DNA of 64,000 nt, taken from contig JBGAHE010000009.1 of NCBI GenBank assembly GCA_044226365.1, forward strand, positions 1 through 64,000, in the 5' to 3' direction. Numbering within the stretch: the first letter of the stretch is position 1; every line of letters starts with the position of its first letter. Source of the DNA: JALHNI01 sp044226365 (lineage in GTDB: Bacteria; Acidobacteriota; Terriglobia; Bryobacterales; Bryobacteraceae). The notes under the pieces were generated by a model. That model ran no database searches and was not told where the DNA came from. It saw nothing but the letters and a program-made list of their open reading frames with translations. This document shows, piece by piece, positions 8,619 to 21,114 of this stretch. A program made the position numbers and the translations under genes.

Positions 8619-9713
8619 CTAGCCCTTGAGGATCTTCTTGAGGACTTTCTCGAATTCGTCGGCTTGGCGGACGAAGCCGAGGTCCGTAGGGTGCGAGCCG
8701 TCGACGGCGCCTTCGCCGTCGGAGCCGAGTAAGTTGTCGGCCTTCAGGTAGAAGAGATGCGGCACTTTGTCCCGCTTCAACTTGGCGTAGACCTCACGCA
8801 TGGCGAGGTGGTTGGTTTCGTTGCGTTCTCGCCGCGAGGCGATCAGGAAGCCATCGGTGTAGTTGCGGTCTTCGACCAGGAGGATCGGCGTGTTCGGGTG
8901 GGCCTGGCGCAACAGGCGGACGCAGGGCTCGGCGCGTTCGCGAATGTCCTTGTCGTTCATGTTGGGTAGGCAATCGAGGACGAAGACGGCGGGGTCGAGT
9001 TCGGCGACGAACTTGGTGACTTCGGGCTCCATGCGGCCATTGCCGGAAAAGCCGAGGTTGATGATCTCGCGATTGAAGCGGCGGCCGAGGATGGCGGGGT
9101 GGGTCATGCCGGCGCGCGAGGCGGAGATGCCGTGGGTAATCGACGTGCCGTAGAAGACGATGGGTTTGCGGCTGGGGTCACGCGGCGGGCCGGGGTTGAT
9201 GGAGGCGCCTTTGGTGACGCCGATCTCGAGCGATGAAACGCCGTTGCGCAGCGGCAGGTAGAGCATGTACTCACGCTGAGTTTTGGGAATGACGCTGGCG
9301 AGCGTCCCGACGTTCTCGGGGAGCTTGGTGGGTTGGCCGATGCCGAGCCAGCGCCAACGTCCGGCGTCATCGCGGGCGTACAGGTCGAGACCGCTGGAAG
9401 CGACGGCGGTGATGTTGGCCGCGGCAAGCGTTTTGCCCGTGACGCTCCAGCGGGCCCGGATGGTTTCCGTGCCGGCGATGAAGCGGACCAGCACGCCGGA
9501 CGAATCGCGGCTGAGATCCCAAACTGCTTGGCGGACCACGCCTTCGGCCCGCTGGGGAAGACGGTCAAAGGGCGCTTTGCGGTCCTTGAAGCCGAGGCCC
9601 TCTACGGTGAATTTGCGGGCATCGTACCAGTCGAGTTCGGGTTCGGGGGTGTTGGTTTGCGCCCAGGCGCCACCGGCCAGCAGAGCGCCGGCCCAGGTCC
9701 GTCGAGTCATCAT
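8619..9713 (-). CDS. Secreted SGNH/GDSL-type esterase
   Basis: A 364-residue exported hydrolase with a signal peptide (MMTRRTWAGALLAGGAWAQ). An N-terminal beta-sandwich domain (about residues 25-175) of the type found before some SGNH catalytic domains comes first. The catalytic domain has block I FYGTSITHG (nucleophile Ser191), the Gly block NLGFSGNGRM, and the Asp-His block DGSHPTDLG (Asp338, His341). Such enzymes remove acyl groups from carbohydrates. In this neighbourhood, with a neuraminate-lyase-like aldolase and sialidase-fold proteins, a sugar O-acetylesterase is a sensible guess but unproven. It starts four bases after the MFS gene. Confidence 0.85.
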   Translation of the reverse strand: MMTRRTWAGALLAGGAWAQTNTPEPELDWYDARKFTVEGLGFKDRKAPFDRLPQRAEGVVRQAVWDLSRDSSGVLVRFIAGTETIRARWSVTGKTLAAANITAVASSGLDLYARDDAGRWRWLGIGQPTKLPENVGTLASVIPKTQREYMLYLPLRNGVSSLEIGVTKGASINPGPPRDPSRKPIVFYGTSITHGISASRAGMTHPAILGRRFNREIINLGFSGNGRMEPEVTKFVAELDPAVFVLDCLPNMNDKDIRERAEPCVRLLRQAHPNTPILLVEDRNYTDGFLIASRRERNETNHLAMREVYAKLKRDKVPHLFYLKADNLLGSDGEGAVDGSHPTDLGFVRQADEFEKVLKKILKG

Positions 9714-9717
9714 CGGC

Positions 9718-10905
9718 TTATTGTTTCACGGACTGCTTGCTCACAGCTTTGCGGATCGGGCCGATCAGCAGCAAGGCTGCCGCGAAGACGACGAGCGAAC
9801 ACCAGCGGAAGGCGCCATCGATGCCGATCTCCGCCTTCACCATGCCGGCGCCGAAGGCGGACACGCCGCCGACGAAAGTGCCGGCGAAGTTGAAAATGCC
9901 GTAGCCGGGCGCGCGCTGGTCGGGCCGGGCGGTGAGACAAAGCAGGGGCATGATATTCGCGTCGTAGAAGCCGCGTCCGATCCCGTAGGCGGTCATGGCG
10001 GCCAGGGCCAGGGCCGCGTTGTTCGCGGCCCCACTCAGGAAGATGAAGATGGCGGAGAGCACGAAGCCGGCGAAAGGCAGGTAGACGCGAGCCAGGGGAT
10101 TCGTCCAGCGATCGCTGATCCAGCCTCCCGAGAAGATGCCCGCGAAGCTGCCGGCCTGAAGGAAAAAGGTGGAGGCAAAGCCGGCTTGGGCCAGCGTCAT
10201 GCCGAAGCGTTCGTAGAGATACAGCGACGTCCACGTGATGACTACCCAGCCGGCCATGGAGAAAAGCGCAAACACGCCGAGCATCGCGGGGTAGCCGGGG
10301 ATGCGGAACAGGGCGGGAAGGCTGGTGCCGGTGGTGGAGGTGCTCTGTTGCTTCGGTTCGGGGAGGGACCAGGCGAGAAAGGGCGTATAGAGAAGGCCGA
10401 GGCCGCCGAGGATGTAGAACGGCATCCGCCAGCCGTAGTGTTCACCCAGCCAGCCCCCGAATAGGCCACCGAGCATGATGCCGACATAGATCCCCGATTG
10501 GTGGAGCGCGGTGGCGCGGCCGCGAGTTTCGTTGCCGTGGAACTCAGCGACCAGGGCCAGCGCGGCGGGCAGATAAAAAGCTTCGCTGAGGCCCATGATG
10601 GCGCGGGCGATGAGTAGTTCGTTCGCCGTGCGGGTGAAGCCCGTAATGAGCGTAATGGCGGACCAGAAGCCGAGGCTGAGCAGAATCACGCGCCGCGCGC
10701 CGAGTTTGGCGGCAGCAAATCCACTCGCCAGGCTGGCGGCGGCATAGATCCAAAGGAAGGCCGTGGCGAGCAGGCCCATCTGCGTATCGCTGAGCGAGAG
10801 CTCCTGGCGCAGCAACGGAAGCAGGCTGAAGATGACCTGGCGGTCCAGGTAGTTCAGAAGGGCCGCGAACCAGAGGAGCGCTACCAAGCGCCACGCAAGA
10901 GACAT
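9718..10905 (-). CDS. MFS transporter, anion:cation symporter-like
   Basis: A 395-residue, twelve-helix major facilitator in the inner membrane. NYLDRQV in helix 1 and the conserved loop SGFAAAKLGARRVI between helices 2 and 3 are typical of the anion:cation symporter branch, which carries sugar acids (hexuronate, galactonate, sialic acid) and similar organic anions. It lies nine bases after the aldolase gene and four before the esterase, so it is probably the carrier that brings the aldolase substrate into the cell. The exact substrate cannot be read from the sequence. Confidence 0.88.
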   Translation of the reverse strand: MSLAWRLVALLWFAALLNYLDRQVIFSLLPLLRQELSLSDTQMGLLATAFLWIYAAASLASGFAAAKLGARRVILLSLGFWSAITLITGFTRTANELLIARAIMGLSEAFYLPAALALVAEFHGNETRGRATALHQSGIYVGIMLGGLFGGWLGEHYGWRMPFYILGGLGLLYTPFLAWSLPEPKQQSTSTTGTSLPALFRIPGYPAMLGVFALFSMAGWVVITWTSLYLYERFGMTLAQAGFASTFFLQAGSFAGIFSGGWISDRWTNPLARVYLPFAGFVLSAIFIFLSGAANNAALALAAMTAYGIGRGFYDANIMPLLCLTARPDQRAPGYGIFNFAGTFVGGVSAFGAGMVKAEIGIDGAFRWCSLVVFAAALLLIGPIRKAVSKQSVKQ

Positions 10906-10914
10906 AAAGAAAGC

Positions 10915-11796
10915 TTAACGGCGTTCGGTGACCTCGCCGAATCCCGCGCGAAATAAATCGTCGCGAAGGCTGCTCTCCTGCGCCGGGGTGAGGTTCAAGC
11001 GTGGCGACAGCACCGGTCCGCAGGCGAAGCCTTGCCAGCCGAGGATCACTTTGCAAGCCGCCACGCCCGGATATCCGAGGCAGACGTGGATCAGTTGGCG
11101 GATGCGCTCGCCGACGGTCGCGGCACCCACCCAATCGCCGGCCTGGCTTTTGGCGTAGAGGTCCAGGAACCATTCGGGTACGAGGTTGTAGAAGGTCCCG
11201 ATGCCGCCATGGGCGCCGAGCAAGAGCGCCCCGGCCAGGACCTCGTCGGCGCCGAAGAGCACGTTTGCGCCCTGACGCACCGTTTCCGCCATCCAGTCGA
11301 GGTTGTGCGCCGTGTACTTCAGCCCGGCCACGTTGGGCAAGGCGCAAAGAGCCGTGAGGTCCTTGTGCGACTTGACCGCCGGCGAAAGGGTAGGGAAGTA
11401 GTAGACGTAAAGGGGCAGCGGGGAAGCCTGAGCCAGGCGGCCGTACCAGTCGATCAGTTCGGCGCCGCTCGAGGCTCCGGGAGGCGGCAGGCTGCTGATG
11501 GCGGTGGCGCCGGCTTTAGCGGCGTGTTCCGCCAGGACGATCGCTTCGGAGACGCGCATGGCGCCGACGTGAATGATGGTGCTGGCGCCGGCCGGCGCAT
11601 GGCGCACGGCAATTTCGGTGAGTTTCTGCCGCGTGGGCACGTCCAACTGCCAGCCTTCGCCCGTCTGTCCGCCGACGTAGAGTCCGTGGACCCCCTTGGC
11701 GTAGAGGTGTTGGATCAGTTTTTCGAGAGGCGCGGACTGCAGCACGCCGCTCGCATCAAGCGGGGTGGCCAGAGCCGGAAGAATACCGCGAATCAT
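10915..11796 (-). CDS. DHDPS/N-acetylneuraminate lyase-family aldolase
   Basis: A 293-residue class I aldolase of the DapA/NanA superfamily. The Schiff-base lysine is Lys160 in GLKYTAHNLDW, and the catalytic tyrosine is Tyr132, 28 residues before it as in the family. The pyruvate-carboxylate loop is GGQTGEG (residues 42-48). GLKYT followed by GADEVLAGALLLGAHGGIG resembles N-acetylneuraminate lyase (GxDE...GGIGS) more than dihydrodipicolinate synthase, so cleavage of a sialic-acid-like 2-keto acid to pyruvate is likely. The ATG at 11796 overlaps the GntR stop by four bases (ATGA). A longer reading upstream would only run through the GntR gene. Confidence 0.85.
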   Translation of the reverse strand: MIRGILPALATPLDASGVLQSAPLEKLIQHLYAKGVHGLYVGGQTGEGWQLDVPTRQKLTEIAVRHAPAGASTIIHVGAMRVSEAIVLAEHAAKAGATAISSLPPPGASSGAELIDWYGRLAQASPLPLYVYYFPTLSPAVKSHKDLTALCALPNVAGLKYTAHNLDWMAETVRQGANVLFGADEVLAGALLLGAHGGIGTFYNLVPEWFLDLYAKSQAGDWVGAATVGERIRQLIHVCLGYPGVAACKVILGWQGFACGPVLSPRLNLTPAQESSLRDDLFRAGFGEVTERR

Positions 11797-12446
11797 GCTT
11801 TGGGAGGGACTCCGAGGTCGAGATGGAAGCGCACGCACTCGGCGGCGCTCTCCGGAATTTCGCGCGCCAGGTAGCGCAGATACATCGTGTGCTGCTGATG
11901 CAGCAGTTCCGCGCTCATGTCGCTGCGGCCGAGTTGAAAGGCCGAGACATAGGTGAAGTAGGGACGGCAGACACGGCGCAAGGCGCTGGCGAGCCAGGGG
12001 TTGCCGGAGAGGTCCCAGACTTCCTGGTGAAAGGCGAACTCGGCGATGGAGCACTGGCTCAGTCCGCCGACGGCGTAGGCCACGTCGATGGCTTGTTGCT
12101 TCGCGGTGAGACTGGCGAGATCGGCGGGCGTGGCGCGCTCGCGCCCCTGTTCAAGCGCAATCGTTTCGAGCGGCTCGCGCACGGCGACGATCTGGCGGAG
12201 ATCCTCGTGGGTGAGGCTGAGGACGCGGAAGCCGCGGTTGTGGACGTGGCGGATGAGGCCTTCTTCGGCCAGGATGAAGAGCGCTTCGCGGACGGGTCCG
12301 CGAGAGACCTGGAACTCGGCGGCGAGCGAGGTATCGAAGATTTCCTGGTCGGGCTGAAAGCGACCGGCGATTAGAGCGTGACGCAGGGCGTCGAGAATGT
12401 TGCGGCGAATCGCGGCGGGCTTGGCCGGTGAGAAGGGAGCAAGCAC
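11793..12446 (-). CDS. GntR-family (FadR subgroup) transcriptional regulator
   Basis: A regulator of 217 residues. It has an N-terminal winged helix-turn-helix (IRRNILDALRHALIAG, then LAAEFQVSRGPVREAL, then GLIRHVHNRGFRV). An all-helical FCD-type effector domain follows, with conserved His/Asp positions (AEFAFHQEVWDLSGN). I place the start at GTG 12446. Upstream in-frame ATGs (12530, 12593) would overlap the divergent gene, and a TTGACA-17-TACCCT promoter ends seven bases before this GTG. It heads the aldolase-MFS-esterase operon and probably controls both divergent operons through the palindrome at 12485-12504, with the sugar acid or a product as effector. Confidence 0.8.
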   Translation of the reverse strand: MLAPFSPAKPAAIRRNILDALRHALIAGRFQPDQEIFDTSLAAEFQVSRGPVREALFILAEEGLIRHVHNRGFRVLSLTHEDLRQIVAVREPLETIALEQGRERATPADLASLTAKQQAIDVAYAVGGLSQCSIAEFAFHQEVWDLSGNPWLASALRRVCRPYFTYVSAFQLGRSDMSAELLHQQHTMYLRYLAREIPESAAECVRFHLDLGVPPKA

Positions 12447-12453
12447 AGAGTCG

Positions 12454-12482
12454 AGGGTACAGCGAGCGGGCTCTGATGTCAA
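12454..12482 (-). promoter_or_regulatory. Promoter of the GntR operon, leaderless geometry
   Basis: On the minus strand a perfect -35 TTGACA (12482-12477) is followed by a 17-base spacer and TACCCT (12459-12454; three of six -10 consensus positions). Seven bases then separate it from the GTG at 12446. The predicted transcription start falls on the start codon. Confidence 0.55.
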
Positions 12483-12484
12483 AC

Positions 12485-12504
12485 GAAAACTGTTGACAGT
12501 TTTC
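12485..12504. promoter_or_regulatory. Palindromic operator, 9-2-9 inverted repeat
   Basis: The arms GAAAACTGT and ACAGTTTTC are perfect inverted copies separated by two bases (TG). The repeat lies between the GntR gene and the first sialidase-fold gene and covers the TTGACA -35 box of the plus-strand promoter. Its right arm ends 24 bases before the plus-strand ATG. A GntR dimer bound here would block the plus promoter and lie directly upstream of the minus promoter. Confidence 0.7.
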
Positions 12505-12521
12505 AGAAACGTCGCTAGACT
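12493..12521 (+). promoter_or_regulatory. Promoter of the sialidase-TonB receptor operon, leaderless geometry
   Basis: A perfect -35 TTGACA (12493-12498) lies inside the palindrome. A 17-base spacer leads to TAGACT (12516-12521; four of six -10 positions), and seven bases then lead to the ATG at 12529. Transcription should start at the start codon. Confidence 0.6.
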
Positions 12522-12528
12522 CCATCCC

Positions 12529-13551
12529 ATGCGATCTTTGTCTCTTCTGGTGGCGCTTTGGGGCTCCGTCTGCTTTGCCGCCTCCGAGCCCACCCTCCTC
12601 TCCGTCGAACGGGTGTGGGGACAGACGCCACATTCCGCGTTCGGCGATCTGTTGCTGCATCAAGGCCGTTGGTATTGTGTTTTCCGCGAAGGCGTCCGGC
12701 ACGTGGCCGGTGGCGATCTGCTCAAGGATGACGGCAAGATCCGGGTGCTGGCGTCGAAGGATGCGAAGACCTGGGAGTCGCTGGCGCTGGTGGAGGAGTC
12801 GGGCACTGACCTGCGCGACCCGCACATTTCGGTGACCGCCGACGGGCGGCTGATGCTGGTGATGGGTGGCTCCATTTACAACAACGCCAAGTACGGGGGC
12901 AGGCGTCCGCGCGTGGCGTTCTCCAAAGACGGCCGCAACTGGACGGCGCCGCAGGCGGTGCTGCGTGAAGGGGATTGGCTTTGGCGAGTCACCTGGTACA
13001 AGGGCTGGGCCTATGGCGTGGCCAAGTATGGCTCCTACAGCAAGCCGGAGCCGGGCAATCCGCGGCGCGCGGACCTGGTGCGTAGCCGGAACGGCGTGGA
13101 CTGGGAGACGGTGGTAGAGACGAAGGTGGATGGCGCCGACGAAACGACGGTCCGCTTTCTGAAGGACGGGACGATGGTCGCGTTGATGCGCCGCGTGTGG
13201 GGCGAGCGCAACACGGCTATGATCGGCCATGCGAAGCCGCCTTATCGCGAATGGACGTGGAAAGACGCCGGCACCTTCATCGGCGGCCCGAACTTTATCG
13301 TGCTACCGGACGACACGATGTGGGCGGGAGGACGCTACTTCCGTGATCCGTCGGGCAAGGATCCGGTGACCGTGCTGGCGAGGTTGACGCTCGATTCCTA
13401 CACGCCGGTCCTGACGCTGCCGAGTGGGAAAGATAGCAGCTATCCCGGCTTTGTGTGGCACAACAATCTTCTTTGGATGAGTTATTACTCCTCGCACGAG
13501 GACCGAACGGCCATCTATCTGGCACGCATCCAGTTATCAGCCAATAAGTAA
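12529..13551 (+). CDS. Secreted sialidase-fold (BNR/Asp-box) protein
   Basis: A 340-residue exported beta-propeller with a signal peptide (MRSLSLLVALWGSVCFA). Three Asp-box-like motifs are visible: SKDAKTW (about residue 76), SKDGRNW (132) and SRNGVDW. RDPHISVTADGRLML has the look of the sialidase/trans-sialidase superfamily. Many acidobacterial members are annotated exo-alpha-sialidase, but the Arg triad and nucleophile Tyr/Glu were not verified here, so glycosidase activity is an inference. The neighbouring neuraminate-lyase-like aldolase supports an acidic-sugar substrate. It is the first gene of the plus-strand operon, nine bases before the TonB receptor. Confidence 0.75.
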   Translation: MRSLSLLVALWGSVCFAASEPTLLSVERVWGQTPHSAFGDLLLHQGRWYCVFREGVRHVAGGDLLKDDGKIRVLASKDAKTWESLALVEESGTDLRDPHISVTADGRLMLVMGGSIYNNAKYGGRRPRVAFSKDGRNWTAPQAVLREGDWLWRVTWYKGWAYGVAKYGSYSKPEPGNPRRADLVRSRNGVDWETVVETKVDGADETTVRFLKDGTMVALMRRVWGERNTAMIGHAKPPYREWTWKDAGTFIGGPNFIVLPDDTMWAGGRYFRDPSGKDPVTVLARLTLDSYTPVLTLPSGKDSSYPGFVWHNNLLWMSYYSSHEDRTAIYLARIQLSANK

Positions 13552-13560
13552 GAGGTATCC

Positions 13561-16500
13561 ATGTTACAGCGACTGATTTTGTTTCTTCTCCCGGCCATTG
13601 CCTGGGCTCAGTTTGCGGAAGTGAACGGACGGGTGACGGATGAGAGCGGCGCCGCAATCCCGGCGGCCGTCGTGCGAGTGATCAATACGGCGACGGGCGT
13701 GGAACGGCGCACGGAGACGAACGAGAGTGGCATCTACAATGTGGCGAGCCTGATTCCTGGACCCTACGAGATCGCGTTGCAGAAAGATGGGTTCAAGCCG
13801 GTGACGCGGCGAGGCATCACGCTGGCGGTGCGGCAAACGGTGGCGATCGACTTCGCCCTGGCGCTGGGCGCGGTGAGTGACCGCGTGGAGGTGACGGCGG
13901 ACACGCCGGTCCTCGAGACGGCGCGTACGTCGGTGGGGCATGTCATCGAGAACCGGAAGATCACCGAACTGCCGCTGGTGGGGCGGCGCTTTCTGGAGTT
14001 CGCGCTGATGGGCGCGGGCGTAAACCAGGGTCGACCGGGCGACGTGCGCGCCTCGCAACAGGGCGTGGCGATCAGCGCCAATGGTCTTTATACGAAGAAC
14101 AATAACTTCATGCTGGATGGCGCCGATAACAACGAAAGTTATCAGAACCAGTTTGCCGTCTCGCCGTCGGTGGATGCGATCGAAGAGTTCAAGGTGGAGA
14201 CGGGGTTGTACTCGGCGGAGTTTGGCCGCGGCGGTGGCGCGATGATCAGCGTGGTGACGAAGTCCGGCACGAATAATTACCATGGCGTGCTGTTCGAGTT
14301 TCTGCGGAACGACGTCCTTGACGCCCGTAACTACTTCGCGCGGGGGACGGACCCTAAGCCGCCGCTGCGGCGTAATCAGTTTGGCGGCTCAATTGGCGGA
14401 CCGATCAAGCGCAATCGGGCCTTCTTCTTCGCCAATGTCGATGAGACACGGCTGCGGTCGAACGGAACCAGCACCAGTGTGGTGCCGAGCGAGGCACAGC
14501 GCAGCGGTGATCTTTCGTCCTTCCGTCCGGTCACCGACCCTGTTTCGCGTCTGCCGTTCCCTGGCAATCTCATCCCGGCGAACCGGATCTCGCCCGTAGC
14601 CCGTAATCTGCTGCAGTATTGGCCGCTTCCCAATGCGACCGACCCAGCGCGCAACTTCCTTTCGACGCCCAAGACGCAGAACGACCTCGACAACGTGTTA
14701 GGTCGCGTGGACTTCCGTCTGACGGACTCCGACACGGTCTACGCCCGGTTTGCGATCAACCGCAATCCTTACACGTCGGCTGGTGCGGCACCGGCGGCGG
14801 GGGGACGTCGCAGCAACGACACGGCCCACGGCGCCGTCGTGAACTGGACGCGCGTCATTGGTCCGAATAAGCTGAACAGCGCGTCGATCAGTTATAACCG
14901 CTTTGTGCAGGATAGCTTTGGCCAGAACAACGGCACGCCGCTGGCGGCGCAAGCCGGCATTACAGGGATCTCGAACGATCCGCGCGACATTGGCTTTCCC
15001 GAGAGCATCACGTTCTCGGCCGGTACGGGCTTTCTCTCAATTGGCGAGGCGGCCGTGCGTTTGCGCCACATCACGACTTATAACGCCAATGATACGTTCA
15101 CCTGGACGCGCGGCGGACATTCCGTGAAGGTGGGAGGCGAGTTCCGCAACGTGCAGGTAAATGTCTTCCAGACCGCGGCGACGCAGGGTCAGTTCACCTT
15201 CAACGGGCAGTACACCGGCGGCAACGGCTTTGCCGAATTCCTTCTCGGTGCGCCTTCGAATACGGCGACCTCGTTGGCCGGCGGCTTGCTGTATCCGCGA
15301 CGCAAGGCTTTCGCGGGCTTCGTGCAAGATGACTGGAAGGTATCGTCGCGCCTGACGCTGAATCTGGGCGTGCGCTACGAACTGAACTCGTCGCCCAACG
15401 ACAAGCGAAATCAGCTTTCGAGCTTCGATCATGCGACGGGGACACTGATGTTTCCGAAGGATGCGCCGTTGGGCGACTTCTACACGCGTGTGCGCCCTGA
15501 CTTAAAGGTGGGCCGCTTCTCGAACAACACGCTCTACGATCTCGACGCGAACAACGTGGCGCCGCGCGTCGGTGTGGCGTATCGCCTGGGCAAGAAGACG
15601 GTTTGGCGCTCCGCGGCCGGGATCTATTTCCTGTCGCCCGAACTGAATTCGGAGCAGAACACCGGGAACTCGCCGCCTTTCCAGTTGCGCATCGACCAAG
15701 TGGGCAATCAGGGAACACCGAATCTCTCCTGGAACCTGCCGGGCGACCCCACCTTGCTGCGTTCGGCGGAGTTCGGCATCTTTACCTTCAACGCCGATCG
15801 TGCGTTCCGGATTGGGTATGTGGCGCAGTGGATGGGCGAATTACAGCAGGAACTCGGCAAGGGCTGGGCTTTGCGCACGGGCTACGTGGCGAACAAGGGA
15901 ACCTCCCTCGATTCGCACTTAGTACGGAACCAGCGTGAGCCCGGCCCCGGCACGGCTTCCTCGCGCCGCCTGTTTGCGGGCTACGCGCGAATTCGTTCCT
16001 ATGAGGCCAATGGTTGGAGTAACTATCACTCGTGGCAGACCACGGTAGAAAAGCGGATGGCGCGAGGCCTCAGCACGCTGATGGCTTACACATGGTCCAA
16101 GGCGATGGACTTCGGTTGGGCTCAGGACATCTGCTGTCAGCAGGACATCAACAATCTGGCGGCGGAGAAGGGCCTGGCGAGCCATGACCAGCGTCATCGG
16201 TTTACGGCGAACGCGCTCTATGATCTGCCTTTCGGTCGCACGCCCAAAGGTGTCGTAAGCCGGTTGATTGGCGGCTGGCGCGCGGGGACGTTGCTGACGA
16301 TTGCGAGCGGCTTCCCGGGTAATCCGGCCATCAGCGGCAATCCGGATAACGTGCCGGACAATACGGATCGCCCGAACCGCGTGGGCGTGGGCAGCGTGGC
16401 GAATCCGACGCCGGACAAGTGGTGGGATGTGACGGCCTTCGCCCGGCAACCGAACTTCACCTTTGGGAACTCGGGTCGCAACGTGTTGACGGGGCCGGGG

Positions 16501-16704
16501 ACGTTTAACATTGATTTGGTGATCAGCAAGGATACGGCCATCAGTGAGACGAAGCGGCTCGAGTTCCGGACCGAGTTCTTCAACTTCACCAATACGCCAA
16601 ACTTTGGTCAGCCGACGGCCGACATTGCCAATGCGAACTTCGGCCGAATCACTTCGGCTCGGACGCCTCGCCAGATGCAAATGGGATTGAAACTCTACTT
16701 CTAA
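13561..16704 (+). CDS. TonB-dependent receptor, Oar-like, with carboxypeptidase-regulatory domain
   Basis: A 1047-residue outer-membrane protein with a signal peptide (MLQRLILFLLPAIAWA). A CarboxypepD_reg Ig-like domain (about 20-105; VNGRVTDESGAAIPAAVV) comes first. The plug domain (about 115-230; ENRKITELPLVGRRFLE, AISVVTKSGTNNYHGVLFEFLRN) and a large beta-barrel follow, ending in the terminal strand QMQMGLKLYF with C-terminal Phe. AAGAGG precedes the ATG. It sits between two sialidase-fold genes, and its stop overlaps the next start (TAATG). This points to uptake of a glycan or its fragments processed by those proteins. TonB/ExbBD are not in the window. Confidence 0.9.
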   Translation: MLQRLILFLLPAIAWAQFAEVNGRVTDESGAAIPAAVVRVINTATGVERRTETNESGIYNVASLIPGPYEIALQKDGFKPVTRRGITLAVRQTVAIDFALALGAVSDRVEVTADTPVLETARTSVGHVIENRKITELPLVGRRFLEFALMGAGVNQGRPGDVRASQQGVAISANGLYTKNNNFMLDGADNNESYQNQFAVSPSVDAIEEFKVETGLYSAEFGRGGGAMISVVTKSGTNNYHGVLFEFLRNDVLDARNYFARGTDPKPPLRRNQFGGSIGGPIKRNRAFFFANVDETRLRSNGTSTSVVPSEAQRSGDLSSFRPVTDPVSRLPFPGNLIPANRISPVARNLLQYWPLPNATDPARNFLSTPKTQNDLDNVLGRVDFRLTDSDTVYARFAINRNPYTSAGAAPAAGGRRSNDTAHGAVVNWTRVIGPNKLNSASISYNRFVQDSFGQNNGTPLAAQAGITGISNDPRDIGFPESITFSAGTGFLSIGEAAVRLRHITTYNANDTFTWTRGGHSVKVGGEFRNVQVNVFQTAATQGQFTFNGQYTGGNGFAEFLLGAPSNTATSLAGGLLYPRRKAFAGFVQDDWKVSSRLTLNLGVRYELNSSPNDKRNQLSSFDHATGTLMFPKDAPLGDFYTRVRPDLKVGRFSNNTLYDLDANNVAPRVGVAYRLGKKTVWRSAAGIYFLSPELNSEQNTGNSPPFQLRIDQVGNQGTPNLSWNLPGDPTLLRSAEFGIFTFNADRAFRIGYVAQWMGELQQELGKGWALRTGYVANKGTSLDSHLVRNQREPGPGTASSRRLFAGYARIRSYEANGWSNYHSWQTTVEKRMARGLSTLMAYTWSKAMDFGWAQDICCQQDINNLAAEKGLASHDQRHRFTANALYDLPFGRTPKGVVSRLIGGWRAGTLLTIASGFPGNPAISGNPDNVPDNTDRPNRVGVGSVANPTPDKWWDVTAFARQPNFTFGNSGRNVLTGPGTFNIDLVISKDTAISETKRLEFRTEFFNFTNTPNFGQPTADIANANFGRITSARTPRQMQMGLKLYF

Positions 16705-17886
16705 TGGAACGCCGGGACTTTAACCTCAGCTTACTGGCGGCCGCCGCACCGTCCTCTGACTTGGTGGAGAGCGTCGAGACATCGACGCTCGTCCGCTATG
16801 AGGACTACGGCAAAGGCTGGTTCTCACCCCGCGCCTGTACCATTCCGGGGAAGCGTCCCAAGCTGATCATGGCGATGCAGCAGGTGACGGGCAGCGATGT
16901 CTTCTATCACGTGCACTGGCTCGAGTCTGATGACGGCGGACGCACGTGGAGCAAGCCGCAACCGATCAACGGCATGGGGCGGCGCGATCTGGGCGATGGC
17001 CTGGAGGAAGGCTATTGCGATACCGTGCCTGAGTATCATGCCAAAACCGGGACGGTGCTGGCGATGGCGCATAACGTTTATTACAAGAACAACGTGCTCA
17101 CCATGCCCTGGGAAAAGCGCTGGCCCGTGTATGTGGTGCGAAGGCCCAACGGCGAATGGCTGCCACCGAAGAGGCTCGAGTGGAATGATCCTGACGCGAC
17201 GGGGATGTACTCAGCCAACTGCTCTCAGCGGGTGACACTCGATGACGGCACGCTGATCGTGCCGATCACTTACGGTCCGCTGGGCCGGCCAGATCACGGC
17301 GTCACGTCGCTGCATTGCCGCTTTGACGGCGAGCGGATGACGGTAATCGAGCGCGGCGCCGAACTGCGGCTGCCGGTGAAGCGGGGCCTGCTCGAGCCGT
17401 CCGTGACGCGCAAGGGTAAGTTCTGGATGACGATCCGCGCCGAAGACGGGCGCGGTTACTATTCGACCTCTCGCGATGGTTTGCAATGGGCGCCGATCAA
17501 GCCCTGGTGCTGGCAGGACGGAACGCCGCTCGACATGTCAACGACGCAGCAGCATTGGGTGACGCACAGCGACGGCTTGTATCTTTCTTACACCCGCAAG
17601 GCGCCGGGCAACGAAGGCGTCGTGCGTTGGCGTACGCCGCTGTGGCTGGCGCGAGTGGATGAGAGCGCCGGAGCGCTGATCAAGGCGACGGAGCGCATTC
17701 TGCTGCCGCAGCGTGGCGACGGCGGCGAGAAAGGGATGGATGCCTGGCTATCGGGTAACTTCCATCCGGCGAACCTGAATGCGCGCGAGTCGATCGTTAC
17801 CGACGGCCAAACGAACCCCGCGCGCGGTTATCGCGGCGAGGTTCTGATGGCGCGCATTCGTTGGAAAAAGCCGAATCGGCTGGCGC

Positions 17887-17897
<11 letters not shown>
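16704..17897 (+). CDS. Sialidase-fold (BNR/Asp-box) protein, second copy
   Basis: A 397-residue propeller with Asp-box motifs SDDGGRTWSKP and SRDGLQW and a C-terminal EVLMARIRW strand. The N-terminus MERRDFNLSLLAAAA has a twin-arginine-like RRDFN, so Tat export is possible, although the hydrophobic stretch is short. It is not a close duplicate of the first sialidase-fold protein. Translation is coupled to the TonB receptor through TAATG at 16702-16706. The 3' end overlaps carB by 11 bases in convergent orientation. True sialidase activity is unverified; other exo-glycosidases or binding proteins share this fold. Confidence 0.75.
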
Positions 17898-21111
<3,214 letters not shown>

Positions 21112-21114
21112 GGC

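Noticed and set aside
11797..12054. N-terminal extension of the aldolase to 12054
   Set aside because: The extra 86 residues are Arg/Pro-rich, lie wholly within the GntR gene on the same strand in another frame, and the family N-terminus starts at MIRGILPALATPL.
12529..13551. Firm call of exo-alpha-sialidase
   Set aside because: Asp boxes show the fold only. The catalytic Arg triad and nucleophile were not identified by eye, so the call is limited to sialidase-fold protein.
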